Shown here one piece after another: positions 16,969-26,544 of a stretch of DNA of 64,000 nucleotides. This stretch comes from an uncultured Erythrobacter sp. (lineage in GTDB: Bacteria > Pseudomonadota > Alphaproteobacteria > Sphingomonadales > Sphingomonadaceae): contig CANMOQ010000001.1 in the NCBI GenBank assembly GCA_947499505.1, positions 478,037 through 542,036 on the forward strand, in the 5' to 3' direction. The position numbers and the translations under genes are program-made. The notes under the pieces are model-generated. The model made no database searches, was not told where the DNA came from, and saw nothing but the letters and a program-made list of their open reading frames with translations. How positions within the stretch are numbered: position 1 is the first letter of the stretch; each line of letters begins with the position of its first letter.

Positions 16969-17316
16969 ATGTCCAATTCTAAGAACCTCGCCCGTATGTT
17001 GATGGTTGCAGGCGGCCTCGCCGTTGCATCGACCGGTGCGCCAGCGCTTGCTGATGCTCCATGTGGCCCGCGCGCCAGCAGCTCTTCGAACTTCAGCAAT
17101 TACAACCCATGCCGCGCTGCGAAGAAGTCTAAGAAGGCCCGCAAGACCAAGGCTTCTAAATCATGTGCGGCTAGCCCATGCGCAGCGAACCCCTGCGCGG
17201 CAAATCCATGCGCGGCCAACCCATGTGCCGCCAATCCGTGCGCAGCCAATCCATGCGCCGCTAATCCTTGTGCAGCCAACCCCTGCGCAGCCAACCCTTG
17301 CGCGCCTAAAGCCTAA
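16969..17316 (+). CDS. Exported Cys-rich protein with CAANP pentapeptide repeats
   Basis: A 115-aa protein with a signal peptide (MSNSKNLARMLMVAGGLAVA ending about ALADA). A Lys-rich segment (KKSKKARKTKASKS) follows, and then one CAASP plus eight CAANP units from residue 66, closing CAPKA. There are ten evenly spaced cysteines, five residues apart, plus C32 and C48. Codons differ between units, so the repeat is kept at protein level and not merely by recent slippage. A metallothionein-like metal or copper buffer is an inference from the Cys spacing and the YHS neighbour. A ribosome binding site (AAGAAGGAATACCC) precedes the ATG. Confidence 0.85.
   Translation: MSNSKNLARMLMVAGGLAVASTGAPALADAPCGPRASSSSNFSNYNPCRAAKKSKKARKTKASKSCAASPCAANPCAANPCAANPCAANPCAANPCAANPCAANPCAANPCAPKA
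17164..17316 (+). repeat. 15-bp tandem coding repeat (CAANP units)
   Basis: About ten copies of a 15-base unit of the form TGCGCAGCCAATCCA with third-position variation, all in one reading frame. The units encode C-A-A-N/S-P. Copies are not identical, unlike CRISPR repeats, and there are no spacers. Confidence 0.9.
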
Positions 17317-17423
17317 GGCGTGCATATAGTGTGGCCGGGGACGCAACCTCCTAGCGCACCCGGTCACATTTTCCCTTGCGAGTTGCCGTTCCAGTGCGGG
17401 GGCGGCATCTCGCCATTAGGACA

Positions 17424-18092
17424 ATGATTATGACGGACGGCCTCACCCACAAGCAATACGCCGACATGCTGCTCGCCAGCACAGAGGCGATGTTTGCTGG
17501 CGGCAAACCGCTCATGAGCCGAATTTTGCCTGAAGATGGCACCGCTGAACTGTCGGAGCATTACCCAGAGGGCGATGTCGTGAACGGCCCGGCTGGCAGC
17601 CGCTATTTCTACCATTGTCATCCGCCGGGCGAACGCGCCGAAGGTGAGCATGGCCATTTCCACCTGTTTTTTGATCGATCAGCGATGCCTGGCGGCACCG
17701 TCCCGCTGATCGCTGCACCTCTGGCGCCGCGCGACGAGCCGCGCGCCGACGTGGTGCATATCGCCGCTTTGGCAATCTCAGACCAAGGGCTGCCGCTGCA
17801 ATGGTTTGGCACCAACCGCTGGGTCACTGATGAGTGGCTCTATCCTGCCTATGCGGTGATCGCGATGCTGGATCAGTTTGACCTGCGCGGCCCCAATGGC
17901 GACTCGCTGGTCAATGAATGGCTGACCGCAATGGTCGGCCTGGCTCGTGAAGAGATCGCAGAGCTGCTGCATAGCCGCGACGACGTACTGCGCGAGGCGG
18001 ATATGAACGGGCAAGTCCACGGCGAAGACCGCGCGGTTGAGATAACCAGCGCGGCCCCGATTTCGCTAGAACGTTTGCTCGAAACTGCCTGA
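17424..18092 (+). CDS. Uncharacterised His-rich cytosolic protein in the YHS/CAANP cluster
   Basis: I cannot name this family. It has 222 residues, no signal peptide and no membrane segment. The standout feature is YFYHCHPPGERAEGEHGHFH, with five His and a Cys in about 20 residues, likely a metal site. DEWLYPAYAVIAML and FDLRGPNGDSLVNEWLTAMV look conserved. The start is ATG 17424 after TTAGGACA, or ATG 17430. It sits 107 bases after the CAANP gene in the same direction, so co-transcription is plausible. A long N-terminal extension to 17376 looks less likely. Confidence 0.65.
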   Translation: MIMTDGLTHKQYADMLLASTEAMFAGGKPLMSRILPEDGTAELSEHYPEGDVVNGPAGSRYFYHCHPPGERAEGEHGHFHLFFDRSAMPGGTVPLIAAPLAPRDEPRADVVHIAALAISDQGLPLQWFGTNRWVTDEWLYPAYAVIAMLDQFDLRGPNGDSLVNEWLTAMVGLAREEIAELLHSRDDVLREADMNGQVHGEDRAVEITSAAPISLERLLETA

Positions 18093-18134
18093 GGTGGCCT
18101 GGGCCGCGCGTTTCTGCGCAGCCCCAAGCTGTGC

Positions 18135-19713
<1,579 letters not shown>

Positions 19714-19737
19714 GTGACTGTTTCCTTCGCGGCCCGC

Positions 19738-21570
19738 TTAGACCAGCGCCTTCGCTTCGTCGTCCATGGTGCCTTCGTGCGCATCGCCATACAGCAGCAT
19801 TTCGGTGTGCGCCGCGCCCGATGGGATCATCGGCAAGCAGTTCGCGTCTTTTGCGACCATGCAATCGACGATCACCGGACCATCGGCGGCCAGCATCGCT
19901 TCGATGCCCGCGTCCAATTCGCTTTCCTCGGTAATGCGAATCCCGGTCCAGCCATAGGCTTCGGCCAGCTTCACAAAGTCAGGCAGGCTGTCGGAATAGC
20001 TGTTGGAATAGCGGCTTTCATAGGTCAGTTCCTGCCACTGGCGGACCATGCCCATATATTCATTGTTGAGGATGAATATTTTGACCGGCAGGCGGTATTG
20101 GCTCGCTGTCCCAAGTTCTTGAATATTCATCTGAATGCTTGCCTCACCGGCAATATCAATCACCAGCGCATCGGGGCAGCCAAGCTGCGCTCCAATGGCC
20201 GCTGGCATGCCATAGCCCATGGTGCCGAGCCCGCCGCTGGTGAGCCATTTGTTTGGCTGTTCAAATCCGAAATATTGCGCCGCCCACATCTGGTGCTGGC
20301 CAACCTCGGTGGTGATAATCGGCTCGCGCTTGTGGGTGAGGGCGTGCAGCCGCTCGACCGCCTTTTGCGGCATGATCGCGCTGAGGTCTTTGGCGGATTT
20401 TTCCGGATAGGCGAGGCATTCGCGCGCGCGCCATCCGGCAATCCGCGCCTTCCATTCGCCCAGATCCTGCGGCTTTCTCGCGCCCCAGCTCTCGATCATT
20501 TGACTAAGCACAGTGGAGCAATCGCCAACAATGCCTAGCTCAACGGGGACCGTCTTGTTGATCGAGCTGCGATCAATATCGATATGTATCTTCTTGGAAT
20601 CGGGTGAGAATGCATCGAGCCTACCGGTGACGCGGTCGTCAAAACGCGCGCCGATGCAGACCATAACATCGGCCTTGTTCATCGCTAGATTGGCTTCATA
20701 GGTTCCGTGCATGCCCAACATGCCGAGCCAGTCGGGATGCTCGGAGGGAAACGCGCCAAGCCCCATCAGGGTGGAGGTGACCGGCGCGCCGGTGATGTCC
20801 TGCAATTGGCGCAGCAGGCGGGTCGCCTCTGGCCCGGAATTGATCACCCCGCCGCCGGTGTAGAAAATCGGGCGCTCAGCTGCCGCAATCATCTCAACCG
20901 CTTCGATCACTTGTTCAGCAGGGGCCGCCATTTGCGGCGCGTAGCGATGCGATGCGGTGAGCGTTGCCGCAACCCTGCGAGAAGGTACGGCGATCTGAAC
21001 GTCCTTAGGGATGTCGACCACAACTGGTCCGGGACGCCCAGTGGTTGCGATGCGAAACGCCTCTTCCAAAACGAACTGAAGCTCCGCTGGGTCTTTGACC
21101 AGATAATTGTGCTTTGTGCAGTGGCGGGTGATGCCGACAGTATCCGCCTCTTGAAAGGCGTCAGTGCCGATCAAGGCGGTTGGAACCTGGCCCGTGATGA
21201 CGACCATCGGGATCGAATCCATGTAGGCATCGGCAATCCCGGTGACGGCATTGGTCGCGCCGGGGCCGGAGGTGACCAGAACCACGCCCGGCTTGCCGGT
21301 GGCGCGGGCATAGCCCTCTGCCGCGTGCGCCGCGCCGGCCTCATGCCGGACAAGGATGTGGCGCAGACGCTCGTCGCCAAACAGCTCATCATAAATCGGC
21401 AGAACAGCGCCGCCGGGATAGCCGAATACGAACTCAACGCCCTGATCCACCAGGCATTGCGTTAGGATCGCAGCGCCTGATTGCTGGTCAGTTTTGAGAT
21501 GGTCGGGGTGGGGATGGTCCGACACGTGTTCTTCCTTCTCGGTCTTGCTTGGCTCAGGCGCGGTTTGCAT
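19738..21570 (-). CDS. ilvB: Acetolactate synthase large catalytic subunit
   Basis: Thiamine-diphosphate enzyme joining two pyruvates, or pyruvate plus 2-oxobutyrate, for valine and isoleucine. It has three domains: ThDP-PYR (FGYPGGAVLPIYDE with the catalytic Glu after it), the middle FAD-binding domain, and ThDP-PP. The ThDP-PP motif reads DIAGEASIQMNIQELGTA then ILNNEYMGMVRQW. The usual GDG/GDA here reads GEA. It has 610 aa. A Pro/Glu/His-rich N-terminal tail precedes the fold. A hairpin and a TTGACA box lie between it and miaA. Confidence 0.96.
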   Translation of the reverse strand: MQTAPEPSKTEKEEHVSDHPHPDHLKTDQQSGAAILTQCLVDQGVEFVFGYPGGAVLPIYDELFGDERLRHILVRHEAGAAHAAEGYARATGKPGVVLVTSGPGATNAVTGIADAYMDSIPMVVITGQVPTALIGTDAFQEADTVGITRHCTKHNYLVKDPAELQFVLEEAFRIATTGRPGPVVVDIPKDVQIAVPSRRVAATLTASHRYAPQMAAPAEQVIEAVEMIAAAERPIFYTGGGVINSGPEATRLLRQLQDITGAPVTSTLMGLGAFPSEHPDWLGMLGMHGTYEANLAMNKADVMVCIGARFDDRVTGRLDAFSPDSKKIHIDIDRSSINKTVPVELGIVGDCSTVLSQMIESWGARKPQDLGEWKARIAGWRARECLAYPEKSAKDLSAIMPQKAVERLHALTHKREPIITTEVGQHQMWAAQYFGFEQPNKWLTSGGLGTMGYGMPAAIGAQLGCPDALVIDIAGEASIQMNIQELGTASQYRLPVKIFILNNEYMGMVRQWQELTYESRYSNSYSDSLPDFVKLAEAYGWTGIRITEESELDAGIEAMLAADGPVIVDCMVAKDANCLPMIPSGAAHTEMLLYGDAHEGTMDDEAKALV

Positions 21571-21629
21571 CCTGGGCCGGCGGCTGATTTCACTCTGCCC
21601 GTTGAGTTGAGCGCTTGTATCAATAAACG

Positions 21630-21660
21630 AGGCCCGGCGCAGCGATAATGCGTCGGGCCT
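21630..21660 (-). terminator. Hairpin between miaA and ilvB (terminator or attenuator)
   Basis: On the minus strand AGGCCCGACGC pairs with GCGCCGGGCCT (one A-C mismatch) over a 9-base loop, followed by CGTTTATTG. It sits about 40 bases after the miaA stop and 60 before ilvB. It could end miaA transcription or attenuate ilvB. The T run is short, so strength is uncertain. Confidence 0.5.
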
Positions 21661-21691
21661 GATGAGAGCCTGCTATGAGTTATAATCTATC

Positions 21692-21697
21692 GTGTCA
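21692..21697 (-). promoter_or_regulatory. Possible -35 box (TTGACA) for ilvB
   Basis: TTGACA lies just after the miaA stop on the minus strand, but no good -10 box stands 16-18 bases on (best is TAGCAG, three of six). The ilvB hairpin lies downstream. This is weak and given only because it would separate ilvBNC from miaA. Confidence 0.25.
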
Positions 21698-21701
21698 ACG
21701 A

Positions 21702-22649
21702 TTAAGAACGTAATAATGATGCAAATATATCGCTCACATCAACATTTTTAGATTCAGAACGTGCCCAATCTTGCGGCGATTGGTTGCGGAACCACGTATA
21801 TTGCCGCTTTGCGTAATTGCGGGTCGCCTGCGCGCCCGCGGCGATCACGTCCGGTATCATGAGGTGGCCGTGCAGGTAATCGGAGATCTCTGGCACGCCA
21901 ATCGCCCGCATCACTGGCAGTCCCAGATCGAGCTTACGCTTGAGCAGAGCCTCGACCTCTTCAATCGCGCCGTGTTCCAACATCAGGCCAAAGCGGCGAT
22001 CGCAGCGGTCATAAAGCCATTCGCGCGGTGGCAGCATAACCAGCGGATGCAGGGTTATGTCCTCAGCAATGCCGCCGGTCTTGGCATTGTGCCAATCGCT
22101 TAAGGACGTGCCGGTGGATCGCACCACCTCCAGCGCGCGGGCGATCCGCTGGCTGTCGCCCGGGGCCAGCATCAGCGCGCGCTCCGGGTCTTCGATCTTC
22201 AACGCGCTGTAGGCGCCTTGGGTGGGTAGGGCGCGCACATGGCGGCGGATCTCCGGGTCGATTTCCGGAATCGGGGCAATGCCATCAAGCAGGATGTTCA
22301 TATACATGCCGGTGCCACCGACCAGGATCGGCACCGCGCCGCCAGCATGGCAATCAGCAATTTCTGCGCGAGCCTTGCTGGCCCAATCGGCCGCCGAGCA
22401 GGCTTGCGATCCGTCCCATGTGCCAAACAGGCGGTGCTCTATGCCTTCCATTTCCTCCTCGCTTGGGCGCGCGGATAACACTTGCAGATCGGCATAGACC
22501 TGCGCGCTGTCGGCATTGATCACAATCCCGGTCTTGCCCGCCTCAGCCAGCGCCTTTGCAAGGGCAATTGCAACCGCGCTCTTGCCGCTGGCGGTCGGCC
22601 CTGCAATGAGCGCGACTGGATTCAAATCAGGAGTATCACTTTTGCTCAT
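21702..22649 (-). CDS. miaA: tRNA dimethylallyltransferase
   Basis: Adds a dimethylallyl group to A37 of tRNAs that read codons starting with U. The P-loop ALIAGPTASGKSAVAIAL lies at the N-terminus, followed by the substrate-recognition motif VINADSAQVYADL. The C-terminal part has ATRNYAKRQYTWFRNQ, the conserved ending of the family. It has 315 aa from MSKSDTP at 22649. The frame could run to 22742, but that part is the antisense of serB. The start overlaps the divergent serB start. Confidence 0.95.
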   Translation of the reverse strand: MSKSDTPDLNPVALIAGPTASGKSAVAIALAKALAEAGKTGIVINADSAQVYADLQVLSARPSEEEMEGIEHRLFGTWDGSQACSAADWASKARAEIADCHAGGAVPILVGGTGMYMNILLDGIAPIPEIDPEIRRHVRALPTQGAYSALKIEDPERALMLAPGDSQRIARALEVVRSTGTSLSDWHNAKTGGIAEDITLHPLVMLPPREWLYDRCDRRFGLMLEHGAIEEVEALLKRKLDLGLPVMRAIGVPEISDYLHGHLMIPDVIAAGAQATRNYAKRQYTWFRNQSPQDWARSESKNVDVSDIFASLLRS

Positions 22650-23520
22650 CGCCCGGCTGATAGCAGACAACGCGCAGCTTGAAACACGTCTTGTGGAGGG
22701 GCCGGAATGGCTCGCCGCTGCGGACGCGGAATTTTCGCTCACTCAGCTGGATGATGACCTGCACGAATTGAAGTGGGGATCGGAGAATGATCCTGCGCTG
22801 CTGCCGCGTGTGCTCGACGAAGTGCTAAAGCCTGAAGCTGCGCTGATCAGTGATCAGGGCTTTGACCTGCCGGACGTGTTTGTCTCGGACATGGACTCGA
22901 CTATGATCGGGCAGGAATGCATTGATGAGCTGGCGGATTACGCCGGGATCAAGCCGCAAATCGCCGCGATTACAGAGCGCGCAATGCAGGGCGAGCTCGA
23001 TTTTGAAGACGCGCTGAGAGAGCGGGTGAAACTGCTCGCTGGGCTGGACGAGGGCGCAATCGCGCGTTGTCTGGCCGAGCGGATCAGGCCGACACCGGGC
23101 GCGGCGACATTGGTCGCGACCCTGCTGGAGCAGGATTGCCGCACCGTGCTGGTCACCGGAGGGTTTCACCATTTCGCCAATGCGGTGGCGGAGCAATTGG
23201 GCTTTGAGCGCGTGGTCGGCAATGTGCTGGAGGTGGAGGGCGGCAAGCTCACCGGGCGTCTGGCGGGGCCGGTCACCGATGCTGAGACAAAGGCGCGGGT
23301 GCTGCGCGAAGAGGTCGCCAAGGCAGGGCAGGGCGCGCTCAGTCTCGCCACCGGCGACGGGGCGAATGACATCCCGATGATCCAGGCCGCCACCTATGGC
23401 TTTGCCTACAGAGCGAAGCCAAAGGCGCGCGCCGCCGCGAACGGGCGGATTGATGGCGGTGATCTGACCGCCATTTTGACCTTGCTCGGCATACCGCAAG
23501 ACGAGTGGGTTGAAGGCTGA
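22642..23520 (+). CDS. serB: Phosphoserine phosphatase
   Basis: HAD-family phosphatase, last step of serine synthesis. The catalytic motif is VFVSDMDSTMIGQECIDEL (D-x-D-S-T). LVTGGFHHFANAVAEQLGF and LATGDGANDIPMIQAA are the later HAD motifs. I choose the TTG at 22642 because CAGGAG ends eight bases before it and reading starts with LLIARLIADNAQLE. The longer frame from 22516 reads through the miaA antisense. The divergent miaA start at 22649 lies inside this gene's first codons, so the two starts overlap by eight bases. Glycine synthesis from serine then runs through glyA. Confidence 0.92.
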   Translation: MLIARLIADNAQLETRLVEGPEWLAAADAEFSLTQLDDDLHELKWGSENDPALLPRVLDEVLKPEAALISDQGFDLPDVFVSDMDSTMIGQECIDELADYAGIKPQIAAITERAMQGELDFEDALRERVKLLAGLDEGAIARCLAERIRPTPGAATLVATLLEQDCRTVLVTGGFHHFANAVAEQLGFERVVGNVLEVEGGKLTGRLAGPVTDAETKARVLREEVAKAGQGALSLATGDGANDIPMIQAATYGFAYRAKPKARAAANGRIDGGDLTAILTLLGIPQDEWVEG

Positions 23521-23681
23521 GCTTTGGCCGGTGCGTGCGCGATGGGGTGAGGCCAAAGTGAGGCGAGTAGCACCTTGTTACAAATTTAGGTCTTGATTCG
23601 GGACTGACTTTACGCTATTTACACTAATGTAAGTAAGCGCCGGTATCACTCCAATACCGCAACCCAACAAGGCCCGCACTG

Positions 23682-24503
23682 ATGACCACCACCGCTCTTG
23701 AATATGCCGCCGACGGCACCGTCCTGCGCCACCCTGACCGCCCGCAGCCGAAATATTCATTACCCAAGGCCATCGGACATTTCCGTAATTTGATGCGGGA
23801 CAAGGAAGACACGAGCGAGGTCTTCAAGATTTTTGAAGCGCTCCCGCCAAAAGACTACATTGAGCGTGTGCGGAACTTTGCGTTGACTGAACGCGGTGAA
23901 GAATTGCGGGCGAGCGAGCCAAGTCTGCCAGAGATTCTCGATGACCATGCCGAGATCCGCAAAACGCCCAAGGGCAGCCTGGGACATACCTATTGCGACT
24001 TTATGGAGCGCGAGGGGCTGTCAGCCGCAGGGTTGGTCGCCGAATTCGACAAGATGGGGCGGCCCAAATATGATGATCTCACGCATTGGTATATGTCGCG
24101 TTCGCGCGATACGCATGATCTGTTTCACATCCTGACGGGCTACGGCCGAGATGCCTTGGGCGAACAATGCGTCCTGTTGTTCACTCATGGTCAAAGCCCG
24201 AGCCACGGCCACCTGCTGATCGGCTATGCCGGGGCAATGAACATCAAGAAGCAGGTGTGGGGCAGCAAGGCGCCGGTTATTGGCGCGGTCAATCAGGCGC
24301 GCCGCACCGGCACAGGCGCACCCAGACTGATCGAGCAATCGATCCGCGAATTGCTGGCGATGGACCTCAATGAAGCGCGCGCGATGCTCAAAATTCCAGA
24401 GCCGAGCGTCTACCGCGAATGCCACCGCATATGGCGCGAAGAGGGCATTGACCCGTACGACATGCTGGCCAGCGAAAATACGCCAGAAGCCGTCGCGGCA
24501 TAG
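23682..24503 (+). CDS. coq4: Coq4-family ubiquinone biosynthesis protein, copy 1
   Basis: Coq4 acts in ubiquinone assembly; eukaryotic and some bacterial members are reported to act on ring carbon C1. The family Zn motif H-D-x(2)-H-x(11)-E is complete in DTHDLFHILTGYGRDALGEQ. It has 273 aa, helical, with no membrane segment or signal. A paralogue (265 aa) follows at 25403 beyond an opposite-strand nitroreductase. The ATG at 23682 follows GCCCGCACTG with a weak ribosome binding site. Confidence 0.85.
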   Translation: MTTTALEYAADGTVLRHPDRPQPKYSLPKAIGHFRNLMRDKEDTSEVFKIFEALPPKDYIERVRNFALTERGEELRASEPSLPEILDDHAEIRKTPKGSLGHTYCDFMEREGLSAAGLVAEFDKMGRPKYDDLTHWYMSRSRDTHDLFHILTGYGRDALGEQCVLLFTHGQSPSHGHLLIGYAGAMNIKKQVWGSKAPVIGAVNQARRTGTGAPRLIEQSIRELLAMDLNEARAMLKIPEPSVYRECHRIWREEGIDPYDMLASENTPEAVAA

Positions 24504-24513
24504 CCCTAGGTGA

Positions 24514-24572
24514 GTCCCCGCCAAGGCGGGGACCTCTCTTGAACCGAACGGGACTCCCGCCTGCGCGGGAGT
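24514..24572. repeat. Pair of perfect short hairpins after coq4 copy 1
   Basis: GTCCCCGC (loop CAAG) GCGGGGAC at 24514-24533 and ACTCCCGC (loop CTGC) GCGGGAGT at 24553-24572. Both have 8-bp perfect stems and four-base loops. They lie between convergent coq4 and nitroreductase genes. They could act as a bidirectional terminator or belong to a dispersed intergenic hairpin family; there is no T run. Confidence 0.7.
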
Positions 24573-24583
24573 TCACAATCAGC

Positions 24584-25276
24584 TCAGAGCCAGCTAGCAA
24601 TCTGGCTCAGCGGCTTCTTCTTTAGCGCATGGGCGGGCACGGTTGCATCCGCGCTGGGCCGGCCGACCACCACAATCATCAGCGGCTTTTCCCATTCGGG
24701 GCGCTCACACGCCTCGCGCAGGAAACCCATGGGTGATGGCGTGTGGGTTAGCGTCGAACAGCCGCCCTCATGCAGCGCCGCGATCAGCATTCCGCAGGCG
24801 ATCCCGACGCTTTCATTGACGTAGTAATTCTGCGTCTTGCCGTCCTCCTCGATCCCGCCTTTACGCTGAGCAAAGACGACGATCAGATACGGCGCGGTCT
24901 CCAGAAACGGCTTGTCGGCATCGGTGCCAAGGTCGCTCAATGCATCCAGCCATTCGTCGCTCGCCTTGGGCTTATCACCATCCTCTCCGTAAAAACGCTT
25001 CTCCTCTTCCTCTGCCGCCAACCGAATGGCGCGCTTTTTCTCTGGCGAGGTCACCACCGCGAAATGCCACGGCTGATGATTGGCGCCATTGGGCGCAGTG
25101 CCAGCGGCCTCAATAGCGGCCTCGATCACTTCGCGCGGCACCGGCTCATCGGAAAAATAGCGGCAGGATCGGCGCTCTTTCAATCGGTCGCGGAGGCTCT
25201 GCGCGCGGGCGATCGCCTCCTCAGCGGGCAGAGCGGGCAAGTGATAGGGAACAGTTTCGTGGTCTTTCATACCCAA
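24584..25276 (-). CDS. Nitroreductase family FMN oxidoreductase
   Basis: FMN enzyme of the nitroreductase fold. The N-terminal RRSCRYFSDEPVPREVIEAA holds the family's R-R-S-x-R-x-F FMN-phosphate motif, and TAPNGANHQPWHFAVV is the second contact. The C-terminal part has LTHTPSPMGFLREACERPEW. It has 230 aa. The physiological substrate is unknown; members reduce quinones, nitro compounds or flavins. It lies between two coq4 copies on the opposite strand, which may or may not be meaningful. Confidence 0.9.
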   Translation of the reverse strand: MGMKDHETVPYHLPALPAEEAIARAQSLRDRLKERRSCRYFSDEPVPREVIEAAIEAAGTAPNGANHQPWHFAVVTSPEKKRAIRLAAEEEEKRFYGEDGDKPKASDEWLDALSDLGTDADKPFLETAPYLIVVFAQRKGGIEEDGKTQNYYVNESVGIACGMLIAALHEGGCSTLTHTPSPMGFLREACERPEWEKPLMIVVVGRPSADATVPAHALKKKPLSQIASWL

Positions 25277-25402
25277 CCTATTGCGCGTTGGCGCGGCAAA
25301 GGAAAGAGGCGAGTGCGCGCACTACTAACACCAATGTAGGTTGCATTTCGTGAACCTATTTGTCATAAGGTTATTGCGACTCGACAAAAGCGGAGCAAAC
25401 TC

Positions 25403-26200
25403 ATGAACTGGCTCGACCTTCCAATGCTGCACCCGGACCGTGATATTACCGGGTTTCGCCCATTCAAGGCGCTTAGCCATTTCCGCAAGCTGGTGGCGGA
25501 TAAGGAAGACACGAAGCAGGTTTTCCATATCATTGACGCGCTTAAAGGTCGCAAGATCCAAGCGCAGGCAGAGGAATTCCTCAAATCACCCAATGCGCGT
25601 GGTTTCATGCAGCGTGAGAGCATTCTGCCGGTCGCCGATATGCTGGATGATCACAGCCGCTGGGACGATTGCGGCCGCAACACGGTCGCGCAGCATTACA
25701 TCCGCTTTATGAAGCGCGAGGGCCTGACCGCGAATGGTCTGGTCGAGGAAAGTTATGCCTGGCGCCCGCGTGAGGAACGTCCGCAGGATCAGGTTGAATG
25801 GTATATAACCCGCCTGCGCGATACGCATGATCTGTTTCACATCCTCACCGGCTATGGCCGCGATGCCTTGGGCGAGGCGGCGCTGCTCGGCTTCAGCTAT
25901 GAGCAGAACCACAATCTCGGCGTGAAGTTCATCGCCTATGCCGCTGCGCGTCAGATCAAGAAAGTAACCGACACCAAGGCACCGCTCTATGATGCGATCC
26001 GCGAGGGACGCGATCTGGGCAGGACCGCCGCGACTCTGGCGCACATGGATGTTGAGGCGGTGATGCGCGAAGACATTGATGTGGTCCGCAAAATGCTGAG
26101 CATCGGGGAGCCGGTTGTCTATCGCCAATGCCTGGCCCAGCTGGATGCTGAGGGTTTCGCGGAAGAGAACCTCGGCCTGTCAGAGGTGCAAGCGGCCTAG
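25403..26200 (+). CDS. Coq4-family ubiquinone biosynthesis protein, copy 2
   Basis: Second Coq4-like protein, 265 aa. It has the same Zn motif HDLFHILTGYGRDALGE, with LRDTHDLFHI exactly as in copy 1, but the flanks are clearly diverged. For example, NWLDLPMLHPDRDITGFR replaces copy 1's N-terminus, and copy 1 has a longer tail. Both are probably functional, since both keep the complete H-D-H-E set. Whether they differ in role is unknown. The coding end overlaps the DUF6122-like gene on the other strand by four bases. Confidence 0.85.
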   Translation: MNWLDLPMLHPDRDITGFRPFKALSHFRKLVADKEDTKQVFHIIDALKGRKIQAQAEEFLKSPNARGFMQRESILPVADMLDDHSRWDDCGRNTVAQHYIRFMKREGLTANGLVEESYAWRPREERPQDQVEWYITRLRDTHDLFHILTGYGRDALGEAALLGFSYEQNHNLGVKFIAYAAARQIKKVTDTKAPLYDAIREGRDLGRTAATLAHMDVEAVMREDIDVVRKMLSIGEPVVYRQCLAQLDAEGFAEENLGLSEVQAA

Positions 26201-26529
26201 ACCGTCATCATCACGCAATCGCCATAGTCGACCGCGAGATGCCACAAGGCGCCAATGCCAAGCGCGCGGACCCACCACGGAGCTTTGGGTAAAGCGATCA
26301 TCGCGGCATAAAGCCCAGCGCCGACCCAGCCGTGCAGATAGTGAAGCCCGATGCTGCAGCGGTTCGGATCAAAGATCGGATCGGCCAGCAAATGGTCGAG
26401 ATCGATCAGGTTGGCGCTGGCGATCACCAGCCCTGCGCGCAGCCAATTCTCGCGCCAGATCAGCCAACCGATTGCGAAGGGGACGAGCCAATGCCCGCCG
26501 TAGTGGAGTATGGGTTGTAGGAGGTCCAC
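26197..26529 (-). CDS. DUF6122-type small membrane protein
   Basis: A 110-aa membrane protein with three to four hydrophobic segments. It contains NLIDLDHLLADPIFDPNRCS followed by IGLHYLHGWVG, which I recognise as DUF6122. The His/Asp pattern (LDHLL, LHYLHG, HLAVDYGD) recalls YdjM-type membrane proteins with a possible metal site. Function is unknown. It converges on coq4 copy 2 with a 4-base overlap of coding ends. Confidence 0.6.
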   Translation of the reverse strand: MDLLQPILHYGGHWLVPFAIGWLIWRENWLRAGLVIASANLIDLDHLLADPIFDPNRCSIGLHYLHGWVGAGLYAAMIALPKAPWWVRALGIGALWHLAVDYGDCVMMTV

Positions 26530-26544
26530 CTAGTTTCCGATCAG

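Noticed and set aside
16116..17099. 327-codon minus-strand frame across the YHS gene
   Set aside because: Shadow of the YHS and CAANP genes; the plus-strand genes have signal peptides, ribosome sites and domain motifs.
17100..17294. Minus-strand repeat protein of MAAQGLAAHG type
   Set aside because: Antisense reading of the CAANP repeat; any regular 15-bp repeat gives a repetitive antisense frame.
17164..17316. Possible CRISPR-like or minisatellite array
   Set aside because: Units are 15 bp, back-to-back with no spacers, in one coding frame with third-position variation; it is a coding repeat.
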